From contig BPKO01000003.1 of assembly GCA_026005175.1 (NCBI GenBank), positions 310,001-374,000 of the forward strand: DNA of 64,000 bases. The letters are read 5' to 3'. The notes beneath the pieces were generated by a model. The model saw only the letters and a list, made by a program, of their open reading frames with translations. It was not told the origin of the DNA and ran no database searches. The DNA is from Candidatus Tectimicrobiota bacterium (GTDB lineage: Bacteria; Tectomicrobia; Entotheonellia; Entotheonellales; Entotheonellaceae). The translations under genes and the position numbers were made by a program. This document shows, in pieces, positions 53,170-62,071 of this stretch. Every line of letters starts with the position of its first letter. Within the stretch, counting starts at the first letter, position 1.

Positions 53170-53913
53170 CTACGACGCCTTCTTTTCCAGCTGGCAGACG
53201 CGGCGCAGGCGAGCCACCTCGTGGGCCTCCAGGTACCGGTAGGCCCCCGGCGGCAAGCCGGCAAGGGTGAGCGGTCCCATGGCCACGCGGATGAGCCGCT
53301 TGACCGTATGCCCGCCGCAGCGCTGCAGCATGCGGTGTACCTGGCGGTGCTTGCCCTCGTAGAGGGTGATGCGCAGCCAGCAAGACTTTTCTGCGCGCCG
53401 CACCACTTCCACGCCGGCCGGCAAAGTCTTGCCGTCTTCGAGCACCACGCCGCGCCGCAGGCGCTCTAGGTCCTTTTCGGCCACGATGCCCTGCACTTTC
53501 ACCAGGTAGACGCGGGGAATGCGGTAGCGCGGGTGCAGCAAGCGAGCGGCCAGCTCACCGTCGTTGGTGAGCAGCAAGACCCCTTCGGAGTTGTAGTCGA
53601 GACGGCCGACGGGAAACAGGCGGCCAGGCTGGCGCTTGAGCAAGTCAAAGACGGTAGGGCGGCCGCGCTCGTCACGGCAGGTGGTCACGCAGCCCCGGGG
53701 CTTGTGCAGCAGGAGATAGACCAGCGGCACTCGGGCTGCCACGCGGCGGCCATCGACTTTGACCACGTCGGCGTCGGGGTCCACTTTGGTGCCGAGCACG
53801 GTCACCGGGCGCGCGTTGACCGTCACCCGTCCCTGCCGGATGAGCGCCTCGGCCTGCCGCCGCGACGCCACCCCGGCGTGTGCCAGGAACTTTTGCAACC
53901 GCATGGCCGGCAT
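53170..53913 (-). CDS. Pseudouridine synthase, RsuA/RluB family
   Basis: A 247-aa protein. The S4 RNA-binding domain (LQKFLAHAGVASRRQAEALIRQGRVTVNA) is followed by the catalytic domain with the nucleophile Asp in FPVGRLDYNSEGVLLLTNDGELA, YLLLHKPRGCVTTCRDE and a C-terminal LTLYEGKHRQVHRM. It isomerises uridine in 23S or 16S rRNA (RluB/RsuA group; length favours RluB). Start chosen at ATG 53913; GTG 53919 is equally close to the GGAGG. It begins the minus-strand operon to mrcA. Confidence 0.9.
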   Translation of the reverse strand: MPAMRLQKFLAHAGVASRRQAEALIRQGRVTVNARPVTVLGTKVDPDADVVKVDGRRVAARVPLVYLLLHKPRGCVTTCRDERGRPTVFDLLKRQPGRLFPVGRLDYNSEGVLLLTNDGELAARLLHPRYRIPRVYLVKVQGIVAEKDLERLRRGVVLEDGKTLPAGVEVVRRAEKSCWLRITLYEGKHRQVHRMLQRCGGHTVKRLIRVAMGPLTLAGLPPGAYRYLEAHEVARLRRVCQLEKKAS

Positions 53914-53965
53914 GCGCACTTGCACCTCCTTTCTGGGGAGATTGTAGGAAGCGCGGGGTGGGGCG

Positions 53966-54748
53966 TCAACCGCCCGCCTCAGAAGCCGCGGGGTCAGAAG
54001 CCAGCAGCGCCAGCAAGCGCGCCGGGTGGTTCGTGAAAATCCCGTCTACCCCCCAGCCAAGCAGCCGGCGCATCTCGCGCGCTTTGTCCACGGTAAAAAC
54101 GCGCACCGGAATGCCCGCAGCGCGCAGGGAAGCAAGCAGCCCCGCGGAGACGCCGTACTTGCTCAGGTGGAGCGCCTGCGCCCCCAGGCGCTCCAGCAGG
54201 GCCGGGGCTTCACGGGGGCAGCGGCGGCTGAGCAGCGCCAGGGCCACCTCGGGACAGCAGTCGCGGAAGGCGGCCAGCACCTCGGCATCAAACGACGACA
54301 CCACCACGCCGTGGCCGTAGCCGCTGCGGCGGATGACCTCGGCCACACGCTGCGCCAGCAGCGGCCGCGGCGTCTGCGTGCCGTTGACTTTGATCTCCAC
54401 GTTGACCCGCGCCTTGCCGGCGGCCAGGGCCAGCACTTCCTCCAGGGTGGGAATGCGCTCGCCGCGAAAGGCGGGAGCAAACCAGCTTCCGGCATCGAGG
54501 CGCCGCAGCTCTTGCCACGACAGCTGCGCCACCGCCCCGCGGCCGTCGGTGGTGCGGTCGACGCGGGCGTCGTGGATCACCACCACGGTGCCGTCCCGCG
54601 TGCACTGCACGTCGCACTCCAGCATGTCGACCCCCAGTGCCAAGGCGCGCAGGAAGGCCGCCCGGGTGTTTTCAGGACACTCCCCCGCCGCGCCGCGGTG
54701 GGCGATGACCAGCACGGAACGGCGCGGGGGAAGGGCGATTGCGGGCAC
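53966..54748 (-). CDS. glpQ: Glycerophosphodiester phosphodiesterase
   Basis: 260 aa from GTG 54748 (GGAG upstream). The GDPD motifs are VIAHRGAAGECPENTRAAFLRAL, GVDMLECDVQCTRDGTVVVIHD and VNVEIKVNG, with the catalytic His pair and Glu/Asp metal ligands. It cleaves deacylated phospholipids to glycerol-3-phosphate and the alcohol. The lack of a signal peptide suggests the cytoplasmic UgpQ-type form. It lies 52 bases upstream of the pseudouridine synthase on the same strand and is divergent from selA. Confidence 0.9.
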   Translation of the reverse strand: MPAIALPPRRSVLVIAHRGAAGECPENTRAAFLRALALGVDMLECDVQCTRDGTVVVIHDARVDRTTDGRGAVAQLSWQELRRLDAGSWFAPAFRGERIPTLEEVLALAAGKARVNVEIKVNGTQTPRPLLAQRVAEVIRRSGYGHGVVVSSFDAEVLAAFRDCCPEVALALLSRRCPREAPALLERLGAQALHLSKYGVSAGLLASLRAAGIPVRVFTVDKAREMRRLLGWGVDGIFTNHPARLLALLASDPAASEAGG

Positions 54749-54792
54749 GAGGGTGGCTCCGGATGAGGCGCTGGCGTTTTGGCGCCTTGCAC

Positions 54793-54800
54793 TATACAAT
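54793..54800. promoter_or_regulatory. AT-rich divergent promoter region between glpQ and selA
   Basis: CTATACAATACATA contains forward -10 candidates (TATACA, TACAAT) for selA, ~45 bases from its start. On the reverse strand TTGCAA (54829-54824) with an 18-base spacer and TATGTA (54805-54800) would serve glpQ. No strong forward -35 is seen. Confidence 0.35.
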
Positions 54801-54843
54801 ACATAGCGCGGCAAGGCACGGTTTTGCAACGGGAGGAGGTGTG

Positions 54844-56292
54844 GTGTCCGAGGAGGGGGCCCTCGCTCCGCTGGCCCACCAGCGCGGGGCGTACCTGCGC
54901 CGGCTGCCGGCCGTGGACGAAGTCTTGCGCCACCTCAGCGCCCAGCCCTGGGGGCAGCAGGTGCCCCGCCAGGCGCTGACCCGCGCGGTGCGGCAGGTGC
55001 TGGCCCGCTACCGCCAGGCGATTTTGCAGGCGCGCGAGCCGGCAGCCCTTGAGGCGCTCTCCTTGAGCCTGGAAGCCATCGCACAGCAGGTGCAGGCGCT
55101 GCTCGGGCAGGCGCAGGCTTACCGCCTGCAACGCCTCATCAACGCCACCGGGGTGATCGTGCACACCAATCTGGGCCGCTCCCTGCTTGCGGCCGAAGCG
55201 GTGGCCAACTTGCAGCGCGTGGCGCGCGCTTACACCAACCTCGAGTATGACTTGGAAAAAGGCGAGCGCGGCTCGCGCTACGTGCACGTCGAGGAGTCCC
55301 TCAAGGCCCTCACCGGCGCCGAAGCGGCGCTGGTGGTCAACAACAACGCCGCCGCTGTCTTTCTTGCCTTGCAGGCGCTGGCCGCCGGCAAAGAAGTGAT
55401 CGTGTCGCGCGGGCAGCTCATCGAAATCGGCGGCTCTTTTCGCCTGCCCGACATCATGCGCAGCAGCGGAGCCATCCTGCGCGAAGTGGGGACCACCAAC
55501 AAGACGCACCTGCGCGACTATGCCCAGGCCATCAACGAGCGCACCGCCTTGCTGCTGCGGGCCCACACCAGCAACTACCGCATCGTGGGCTTCACGGCGG
55601 AAGTCTCCCTGCCCGAGCTGGTGGAGCTGGCGCACGCCCACAACCTGCCGGTGATGGAAGACCTGGGCAGCGGCACCCTCATCGACTTGCGCCGCTACGG
55701 GCTGCACCACGAGCCGACGGTGCAGGAAGTGGTGGCCAGCGGCGCCGACCTCGTCACCTTCAGCGGCGACAAGCTGCTGGGCGGGCCGCAGGCCGGCATT
55801 CTGGTGGGCAAGGCGGCGTACATCGAGACCATCCGCCGCCACCCGCTGCACCGGGCGGTGCGCGTGGACAAGTTCACCCTGGCCGCCCTGGAAGCCACGC
55901 TGAAGCTGTACGCCGACCCCGAGGCCGCCTGCCGCCAGATTCCCACCTTGGCCATGCTCACCCTGCCGCTGCCGGCCATTGCGCAGCGGGTGCGGCGGCT
56001 GCGGCGGCGCCTGCCGGCGGCGGTGCAGGCGGCCTACCGGCTGCGCGTCATCGACGGCGCCTCGGCGGTGGGCGGCGGCGCGCTGCCGCTGGAAGCCTTG
56101 CCCACCAAGCTGGTGGCCTTGCAGCCGAGCTTTTGCTCGGTGAGCGAGCTGGAGCGGCGGCTGCGGCAGCACCGGCCACCGATCATTGCCCGCATTGCCC
56201 ACGACCAGGTGCTGCTAGACCTGCGCACCGTCCAAGAGCACGAGATTCCGGAAGTGGCAGCGGCGCTCTGCGCCCTGGTACCAAAGCCATGA
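54844..56292 (+). CDS. selA: L-seryl-tRNA(Sec) selenium transferase
   Basis: 482 aa from GTG 54844 with GGGAGGAGG upstream. LPAVDEVLRHL is the typical SelA N-terminus, INATGVIVHTNLGRSLLAAEA the core motif, and the PLP lysine is in VTFSGDKLLGGPQAGILVG. SelA converts Ser-tRNA(Sec) to Sec-tRNA(Sec) with selenophosphate. It overlaps selB by the ATGA sequence. The ORF-track start 35 codons upstream would run through the promoter region. The organism is therefore expected to make selenoproteins; none is evident in this window. Confidence 0.94.
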   Translation: MSEEGALAPLAHQRGAYLRRLPAVDEVLRHLSAQPWGQQVPRQALTRAVRQVLARYRQAILQAREPAALEALSLSLEAIAQQVQALLGQAQAYRLQRLINATGVIVHTNLGRSLLAAEAVANLQRVARAYTNLEYDLEKGERGSRYVHVEESLKALTGAEAALVVNNNAAAVFLALQALAAGKEVIVSRGQLIEIGGSFRLPDIMRSSGAILREVGTTNKTHLRDYAQAINERTALLLRAHTSNYRIVGFTAEVSLPELVELAHAHNLPVMEDLGSGTLIDLRRYGLHHEPTVQEVVASGADLVTFSGDKLLGGPQAGILVGKAAYIETIRRHPLHRAVRVDKFTLAALEATLKLYADPEAACRQIPTLAMLTLPLPAIAQRVRRLRRRLPAAVQAAYRLRVIDGASAVGGGALPLEALPTKLVALQPSFCSVSELERRLRQHRPPIIARIAHDQVLLDLRTVQEHEIPEVAAALCALVPKP

Positions 56293-58217
56293 AGCAAATC
56301 GTCCTGGGCACGGCAGGCCACATCGATCACGGCAAGACGAGCCTGATTAAGGCGCTCACCGGCATCGACACCGACCGGCTGAAAGAAGAAAAAGAGCGGG
56401 GCATCACCATCGACTTGGGGTTTGCCTTCTTGCAGCTCGACGACGAGGTGCAGCTGGGCATCATCGACGTGCCCGGTCACGAGCGCTTCGTCAAGAACAT
56501 GCTGGCCGGGGTGGGGGGCATCGACTTGGTGATGCTGGTCATCGCCGCCGACGAAGGCGTCATGCCGCAGACGCGCGAGCACCTGGCCATTTGCGAGCTG
56601 CTGCGGGTGCGCGAGGGGCTGGTGGCGCTGACCAAGACCGACCTTGTCGATGCCGACTGGCTCGAGCTGGTGCGCGAGGACACCGCGGAGTTCCTGCGCG
56701 GCACGTTTCTTGAGGGCAAGCCCATCGTGCCCGTTTCTGCCAAAACCGGCGAGGGGCTGCCGGCTTTGCTCGACGCCCTGCGCCACCTCTGCCAGGGGCT
56801 GACGCCGCGCTCGACCGCCGGCCCGGTGCGCCTGCCCATCGACCGCGTCTTTACCGCGCGCGGTTTTGGCGTGGTGGTCACCGGCACGCTGTTTTCCGGC
56901 TGCCTGCGCCTCGAGGACCGCGTCGAGGTGCTGCCGCACGGGCTGGCGGCGCGGGTGCGCGGCCTGCAGGTCCACAACCGGCCGGTGAGCGAGGCGGTGG
57001 CTGGACAGCGCACCGCCGTCAACCTGCAGGGGGTAGAAAAAGCGGCGCTGCAGCGAGGCGACGTGCTCGTCACCCCCGGGCGCTTTCCTGCCACTTACAT
57101 GCTCGACGTCACCCTGACACTGCTGCGCGACGCGCCGCGCCCCCTGAAGCACCGCGACCGGGTGCGCTTCCACATCGGCACCAGCGAGATCATGGGCCGC
57201 GTCATGCTGCTGGACCGTGACGAGGTGCAGCCAGGCGAAGAAGTCCTGGCGCAGCTGCGCCTCGAAGCACCGGCGGTGGCGGCGCCGCACGACCGCTACG
57301 TGCTGCGCAGCTACTCGCCGATGCAGACCATCGGCGGCGGCATGGTGCTCGACGCCCTGCCGGCCAAGCACAAGCGCCACCGGCCCCAGGTGCTCGAGCA
57401 GCTGGCCGTGCTGCGCGACGGCACCGCCGCGCAGGCTTTTGCCGTGCACCTCTACAACGCCGAGTACGCCGGCCTGCAGTGGGCCGACTTCCTGCGGCGC
57501 AGCGCCCTTGACGAAGCGGCGCTGCGCGAGGTGGTAGACACCCTGCGCCAGCAGGGGCTCGGGGTGGCCATCGAAGAAAACCCGCCCTGGCTGCTGCACC
57601 GCGAGCAGTACGCGCGGGCGCGGGCACGCCTTTTGGCGCTGGTGGCGGAGTTTCACCGCGCCAACCCGCTCAAGCCGGCCATGTTCACCGAGGAGCTGCG
57701 CAGCAAGCTGCCGCAGATGCACGACAAGGTCTTTGCTGCCCTGCTGCACGACCTGGCGGCGGCGGGCGAGCTGGAAGTGAGCCGGGACAAAGTCAAGCTG
57801 GCGCAGCACACCGTAACGCTGTCTCCCGAGCGCCAGGCGCTCGTCGATGCCCTGGAGCGGACCTTTGCCCAGGCGCGCTACCAGCCCCCCAGCGTCGAGG
57901 AGGCGCTGGCTGCCCACGGGCTGACGCGCCCCGAGGACCGCGAGCTGCTGCAGGTGCTGGTGGATCAGGGCCGGCTGGTGCGGGTCAAGAGTGACCTTTT
58001 TTATCATCCCGAGGCCCTGGCCGAAATCGAGCGGCAGCTGCGCGCTTATCTGAGCGAAAAAGGCGAGATCACTGCCGGCGAGTTCCGCGATCTCTTGCAG
58101 ATCTCGCGCAAGTACGCCATTCCCCTGCTCGAGTACTTCGACGGCCAGCGGCTCACCGTGCGCCTGGGAGACAAGCGCGTGCTGCGCAAAGCCTCCTCGG
58201 GGACTGCCCCTGCCTGA
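56289..58217 (+). CDS. selB: Selenocysteine-specific translation factor SelB
   Basis: 642 aa, normal SelB size. The GTPase has G1 in [18 protein letters not shown]2 in [12 protein letters not shown]3 in [11 protein letters not shown] and G4 in [10 protein letters not shown]-Tu-like beta domains II and III follow, then four winged-helix domains that bind the SECIS hairpin (ending [32 protein letters not shown]). It delivers Sec-tRNA to UGA codons. Translationally coupled to selA. No selC tRNA or selD is visible next to the pair. Confidence 0.95.
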   Translation: MKQIVLGTAGHIDHGKTSLIKALTGIDTDRLKEEKERGITIDLGFAFLQLDDEVQLGIIDVPGHERFVKNMLAGVGGIDLVMLVIAADEGVMPQTREHLAICELLRVREGLVALTKTDLVDADWLELVREDTAEFLRGTFLEGKPIVPVSAKTGEGLPALLDALRHLCQGLTPRSTAGPVRLPIDRVFTARGFGVVVTGTLFSGCLRLEDRVEVLPHGLAARVRGLQVHNRPVSEAVAGQRTAVNLQGVEKAALQRGDVLVTPGRFPATYMLDVTLTLLRDAPRPLKHRDRVRFHIGTSEIMGRVMLLDRDEVQPGEEVLAQLRLEAPAVAAPHDRYVLRSYSPMQTIGGGMVLDALPAKHKRHRPQVLEQLAVLRDGTAAQAFAVHLYNAEYAGLQWADFLRRSALDEAALREVVDTLRQQGLGVAIEENPPWLLHREQYARARARLLALVAEFHRANPLKPAMFTEELRSKLPQMHDKVFAALLHDLAAAGELEVSRDKVKLAQHTVTLSPERQALVDALERTFAQARYQPPSVEEALAAHGLTRPEDRELLQVLVDQGRLVRVKSDLFYHPEALAEIERQLRAYLSEKGEITAGEFRDLLQISRKYAIPLLEYFDGQRLTVRLGDKRVLRKASSGTAPA

Positions 58218-58253
58218 GCCGCGGTGTCGCGCATTTTTGCTGGAGGAGGCGCC

Positions 58254-59402
58254 ATGGATCTGCACTTTACCCCTGAGGAGGCGGCCTGGATGGCGCGGGT
58301 GCAGGAATTTGCGCAGCGCGAAGTGGCCCCTTACGCCGCCAGGTGGGACGAGACCGAGCACGTGCCGCGCGGTCACGTGCAGAAGCTGGCCGACTTTGGC
58401 CTCTTCGGCCTGGCGGTGCCCAAGGCCTACGGCGGCCACGGCCGCACCCCGCTGGAGGCGCTCCTGGCCATCGAGGCCATTGCCGAGCACTGTGGCGTCA
58501 GCGGGCGCCTGGTGGTGGACCACAATTTTGGCCCCACCGGGCTCATTCGCCACTACGGCAGCGAGGCGCAAAAGCACCAGTGGCTGCCGCGGATTGCGCG
58601 GGGCGAGGTGCTTGCCAGCATTTGCATCACCGAGCCGCACCACGGCTCCGACGCCAACCAGCTGGAGACTTGCCTGGTTGAAGACGGCAAGGGGGGCTAC
58701 CGGCTCAGCGGCCACAAGCGCTGGATCACCGGCGCCGGCGAGCGGGAGCTGTACGTGGTCCTGGCGCGCTTTGGGGAGACCCCGGGCAGCGACGGCATTG
58801 GCTGCGTCCTGGTGCCGGCCAGCAGCCCGGGGGTGGAAGACGGGCCGCGCGAGCCCACGCTGGGCCTGCGGGGCCTGCGTGAAGCCGAGCTCTTCTTTCG
58901 CGAGGTGCCGGTGACGCCCGAACAGATTCTGGTTCCTGCCGGGCCGGGGAGCTTCCGCCGGCTGATGCAGGCTTACAACGGCCAGCGGGTAGGGGCGGCC
59001 ATGGTGGCCACCGGGATTGCCAAGGCGGCGCTGAAAGCGGCCCTGGCCTATGCCCAGGAGCGCCACCAGTTCGGCCGTCCCATTGCCGACTTTCAAGCCA
59101 TTCAGTTTCGCCTGGCCGACATGGCCATTCAAATCGATGCTGCCCGTTATCTCTGCTACCGGGCCATCCAAAGCGGCGATCCCCCCGAGCGCTACGCCGC
59201 CGGGGTGGCCAAGACCTTTGCCGCCGAAATGGCCATTGCCGTCACCAACAGCGCCTTGCAGGTCTTTGGCGGCAACGGCTACAGCCGCCGCTATCCCATC
59301 GAGCGCCTCTTGCGCGACGCGCGCATGTTCACCCTGGGCGGAGGCACCGTGGAGATCCAGCGCCTGGGCATTGCCCGCGCCCTGCTCCACCACGGGTACT
59401 GA
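58254..59402 (+). CDS. Acyl-CoA dehydrogenase
   Basis: A 382-aa FAD enzyme. FAD/substrate-binding block ASICITEPHHGSDANQLET, KRWITGAGERELYVVLARF, the mid-domain NGQRVGAAMVATGIAKAAL and the C-terminal VFGGNGYSRRYPIERLLRDARMFTLGGGTVEIQRLGIARAL. The catalytic-base Glu region (YSRRYPIERLLRDAR) is intact. It oxidises an acyl-CoA at C2-C3 in beta-oxidation or a branched-chain/aromatic pathway. MDLHFTPEEAAW is the natural start (CTGGAGGAGG upstream). It lies 36 bases after selB and may be a separate transcript. Confidence 0.92.
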   Translation: MDLHFTPEEAAWMARVQEFAQREVAPYAARWDETEHVPRGHVQKLADFGLFGLAVPKAYGGHGRTPLEALLAIEAIAEHCGVSGRLVVDHNFGPTGLIRHYGSEAQKHQWLPRIARGEVLASICITEPHHGSDANQLETCLVEDGKGGYRLSGHKRWITGAGERELYVVLARFGETPGSDGIGCVLVPASSPGVEDGPREPTLGLRGLREAELFFREVPVTPEQILVPAGPGSFRRLMQAYNGQRVGAAMVATGIAKAALKAALAYAQERHQFGRPIADFQAIQFRLADMAIQIDAARYLCYRAIQSGDPPERYAAGVAKTFAAEMAIAVTNSALQVFGGNGYSRRYPIERLLRDARMFTLGGGTVEIQRLGIARALLHHGY

Positions 59403-59435
59403 CCCCGGCCGCCGTTTTCCTATGCCGGAGCACGC

Positions 59436-60203
59436 ATGCCTTTCGTCACCGTCAACGCGCAGCGTCTGGAATACGAGTGGTTCTGCCTCCCTCCGGCAGC
59501 CTGTCCGCCCATCGTGCTGCTCCACGAAGGGCTGGGCTCGCTGGCCATGTGGAAGGACTTTCCCCACCAGGTGGCGCAGGCCACGGGCCACCGGGTGCTG
59601 GGCTATTCGCGTCTGGGCTATGGCCGCTCCGACCCCCTGCGCGGCCCGCGTCCGGTCCGCTACATGCACGACGAGGCGCTGCACACCCTGCCTTGCCTTC
59701 TTGACGCCTTGCAAATCGAGCGTCCGGTGCTGCTGGGACACAGCGACGGCGGTTCGATTGCCCTGATTTACGCCGGAGGGACGGGGCGGCCGGTCGCCGG
59801 CCTCATTTTGATGGCGCCCCACGTGATGGTCGAAGACATCTCAGTAGCCAGTATTGCCGCCGCCCGCACCGCCTATCAGACCACCGACCTGCGGGACCGC
59901 CTGGCCCGTTACCACGCCGACGTAGACGGCGCGTTTTGGGGCTGGAACGAGGTCTGGCTGCGCCCGGAGTTTCGCACCTGGAACATTGAGGCGTACTTGC
60001 CGGCGATTACCTGCCCGGTGCTGGCCATCCAGGGAGAAGACGACCCTTACGGCACCATGGCGCAAATCGAGCGCATTGCCCAGCAGGTGCGCGGTCCGGT
60101 CGAGCTGCTCCGGCTCCCGGGCTGCGGCCATTCGCCCCACCGCGACCAGCCCCAGGCCGTTCTTGCCGCCATTGCCCGCTTCATGGCGCGCCTGGCATGC
60201 TGA
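59436..60203 (+). CDS. Alpha/beta hydrolase
   Basis: A 255-aa hydrolase. Oxyanion strand VLLHEGLGSLAMWKDF, nucleophile elbow LLGHSDGGSIALIYAG, acid in GEDDPYGT and His in GCGHSPHRDQP. The HEGLGS, GYSRLGYGRSDP and GHSDGGSIAL blocks match the BioH/MhpC-like carboxylester group found next to aromatic or lipid catabolic enzymes. It lies 33 bases after the acyl-CoA dehydrogenase, so they are probably co-transcribed. Substrate unknown. Confidence 0.88.
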   Translation: MPFVTVNAQRLEYEWFCLPPAACPPIVLLHEGLGSLAMWKDFPHQVAQATGHRVLGYSRLGYGRSDPLRGPRPVRYMHDEALHTLPCLLDALQIERPVLLGHSDGGSIALIYAGGTGRPVAGLILMAPHVMVEDISVASIAAARTAYQTTDLRDRLARYHADVDGAFWGWNEVWLRPEFRTWNIEAYLPAITCPVLAIQGEDDPYGTMAQIERIAQQVRGPVELLRLPGCGHSPHRDQPQAVLAAIARFMARLAC

Positions 60204-60266
60204 GCCTGTCGATGAAGCTCATTTGGCTCTTTAACGATCTTTGGGTAAAGCGGTTAACCTCTCTTT

Positions 60267-60600
60267 CCCTTCGAACGCCTCCCTTGGCCGCTGCCCAAAG
60301 GCCTGGGCAGCGACGAATTTGCCAAGCGCAGAGGCCGTCGCCACGCCACACTGCTGGTCAACCTGCGCACGCTGCCGGTCTTTGACGTCCTGGAGCAGCA
60401 CACCAGAGTTGCCGCCCAGGCTTTTTGGCCGTGCGCCCGGAATCGGGTCAAACAGGCAACCCCTCAGGAGCGCGATGCCTTGGCCGCCGCCCTTCGTCGC
60501 TGGCAGCCGTGGATTTTGACCCTCTTTCTGGAGCAGGTGAGCACTGGGGTGACGGAAGGGATCACCGCCAAGATCAAGCAGCGACACTGCCCTCCCACGT
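60267..60600 (+). pseudogene. ISL3-family transposase relic
   Basis: A continuous frame reads PFERLPWPLPKGLGSDEFAK, then RRGRRHATLLVNLRTLPVFDVLE, then after a short link ALAAALRRWQPWILTLFLEQ and GVTEGITAKIKQR. These match the central DDE-domain start (LGIDEFA.RKGHRYATVLVDL) and the C-terminal TEGINNKIK block of ISL3 transposases, but ~200 residues of the middle, the N-terminus and the C-terminal end are missing. No start codon or terminal inverted repeats are seen. It fills most of the 60204-60644 gap and marks the left edge of the MFS/ArsR insert. Confidence 0.7.
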
Positions 60601-60644
60601 CTGCACCGGTCCATGCGCCGGATTTTTGTGCCCCTTGTCCTTGC

Positions 60645-61913
60645 CTAGCGGACGACCGCCCGCAGCTGTGGTGGCACGGCCCACCGGCTACAGAAGGCAG
60701 CCAGCAGCAACCCTCCAGCTACCAGCAACCATACGGGTTGATAGCTGCCCACAGCCGCGGACAGCAGGCCACAGAGCAGGGGACCGAGGGCAGAGCCCAG
60801 ACGAATGCCCAGATAAATGGGCCCGTAAATGCGGCCGAAGGCCTGTTGTCCAAAGCACTGCGCCGTGGTCAAGGGTTGCAGGATGACCACGATTCCCATG
60901 GTAAAGCCAAAAAGGGCCGAACCGAGGACAAGGCCCCACGCGGCCGTGGTTGTAGCGAGCAACCCAAATGCCGCTGCCTGCAGCAGGAAAATACCCGTGG
61001 TCACTTGCCGGGGAGGCCAGAGATTGCCAAACAGCGTAAAGCTGAGACGTCCCAAGGTGCCGGTGAGGGTGGTCACAGTGACCACGGTGGCGGCTGCGAG
61101 CAAGTCAAACGTCGCTTGCAGGAACATCACCTGATGCACCAAAAAACCGCTTTGCGCTATCATGCCCAGGAGAAAACTAATGGCCAGGGTCCAGAAGGCG
61201 CTGGTGCGCATGGCCTCTGCCACGGTCCAGGGATGGGCATCGGAGGCCCGCGTGGCCATGGCAGGAGCATGCAGGGGTTGTGGGTCGCCGTCTCCTGGCA
61301 GGCCTAACTCCTCTGGGCCGTCCTTGATCACCCAGAGGGCAAGAGGCACGACGAGGCCGATGGTGATCATCGCCAAGACCCATCCCCCTGCTGGTCCTCC
61401 CCAACGTTGCAGCAGCGCCGCGTTGAGAGGCACCAACAGGCTTCCCCCGAGACTCGCACCAAACGTCGCCGCGGCCATGGCACGCGCACGCTGGTGCACG
61501 AACCAGCGCGCCACGATCTTTCCCAGGGTGACCGTATGCAGGCAGGCAAACCCCGTACTCAACAGCCAAAATGCCAGATACGTGTGCCAGAAGTGACGAA
61601 CCAACCCAAAGCCGAGCACCCCGGCCGCCATGGCCAGCGCTCCCACCACCAAGACCCCTCGTGGACCGCGACGATCCAGGAGGCGCCCCACCACGATACC
61701 GGCCACCCCGGCCCAGAGATGAAAGAACATGGGGCCCACCGACAACGCCGCCCGCGACCATCCATAGGTGTCGACAAGGTACCCGAGGAAGACGCCCTGG
61801 TTGAACACCCCTACGCCCCAAGTGATAAAGGCCACCAGATTGCATGCCCCCACGATGATCCAGCCGTAGTAGAACCGCGGCCGGAACGGGACAGCCCCGC
61901 GAGATCGGCCCAT
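60645..61913 (-). CDS. MFS transporter
   Basis: A 422-aa polytopic protein with twelve predicted helices in two bundles. FYYGWIIVGACNLVAFITWGVGVFNQGVFL opens it, and the MFS loop 2-3 motif G..LDRRGPR is present (GRLLDRRGPRGVLV). The central cytoplasmic loop is charged (IKDGPEELGLPGDGD). It resembles the oxalate/formate-antiporter/monocarboxylate-porter branch, which carries organic acids. Its export or import role cannot be fixed. It is divergent from an ArsR-type regulator that probably controls it. The start has GGGAG upstream. Confidence 0.9.
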   Translation of the reverse strand: MGRSRGAVPFRPRFYYGWIIVGACNLVAFITWGVGVFNQGVFLGYLVDTYGWSRAALSVGPMFFHLWAGVAGIVVGRLLDRRGPRGVLVVGALAMAAGVLGFGLVRHFWHTYLAFWLLSTGFACLHTVTLGKIVARWFVHQRARAMAAATFGASLGGSLLVPLNAALLQRWGGPAGGWVLAMITIGLVVPLALWVIKDGPEELGLPGDGDPQPLHAPAMATRASDAHPWTVAEAMRTSAFWTLAISFLLGMIAQSGFLVHQVMFLQATFDLLAAATVVTVTTLTGTLGRLSFTLFGNLWPPRQVTTGIFLLQAAAFGLLATTTAAWGLVLGSALFGFTMGIVVILQPLTTAQCFGQQAFGRIYGPIYLGIRLGSALGPLLCGLLSAAVGSYQPVWLLVAGGLLLAAFCSRWAVPPQLRAVVR

Positions 61914-61997
61914 GGAAGAGCTCCCTTACGGAGAGGTGCACAGGCCAAGGAGCCTACGCAAGCGGGATGCTTCAGCGACCATGGTCCTGTACCACGC

Positions 61998-62026
61998 TTG
62001 CGCCATAGGCCCTGATGATATATGCT
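61998..62026 (+). promoter_or_regulatory. Putative promoter for the ArsR-type regulator
   Basis: TTGCGC (61998-62003), 17-base spacer, TATGCT (62021-62026), 46 bases before the start codon. The palindromic operator lies downstream of it. Confidence 0.4.
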
Positions 62027-62044
62027 TCTTCATGGGCCTGTCAA
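62017..62044 (-). promoter_or_regulatory. Putative promoter for the MFS transporter
   Basis: On the minus strand a perfect TTGACA (62044-62039) is followed by a 16-base spacer and TATATC (62022-62017). It overlaps the opposing ArsR promoter, and the operator palindrome starts 4 bases beyond its -35. Confidence 0.5.
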
Positions 62045-62047
62045 GAC

Positions 62048-62067
62048 ATATCTCTTTTAAGAGATAT
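62048..62067. promoter_or_regulatory. ArsR-type operator (9+9 bp inverted repeat)
   Basis: ATATCTCTT-TT-AAGAGATAT, a perfect 9-bp inverted repeat with a 2-base centre, ending 4 bases before the ArsR start codon. Size, AT-richness and position fit an ArsR/SmtB dimer site. A regulator bound here could block the MFS -35 and act as a roadblock for its own gene. In RNA the same repeat would pair the AAGAGA ribosome-site region. Confidence 0.65.
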
Positions 62068-62071
62068 ATCA

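Noticed and set aside
56034-59822. 1262-aa minus-strand ORF opposite selA, selB and the acyl-CoA dehydrogenase
   Set aside because: A shadow frame: all three plus-strand genes have complete family motifs, and the antisense product has none.
60231-60614. 127-aa minus-strand ORF and several short plus-strand ORFs in the 60.2-60.6 kb gap
   Set aside because: They overlap the ISL3 relic in wrong frames and show no motif.
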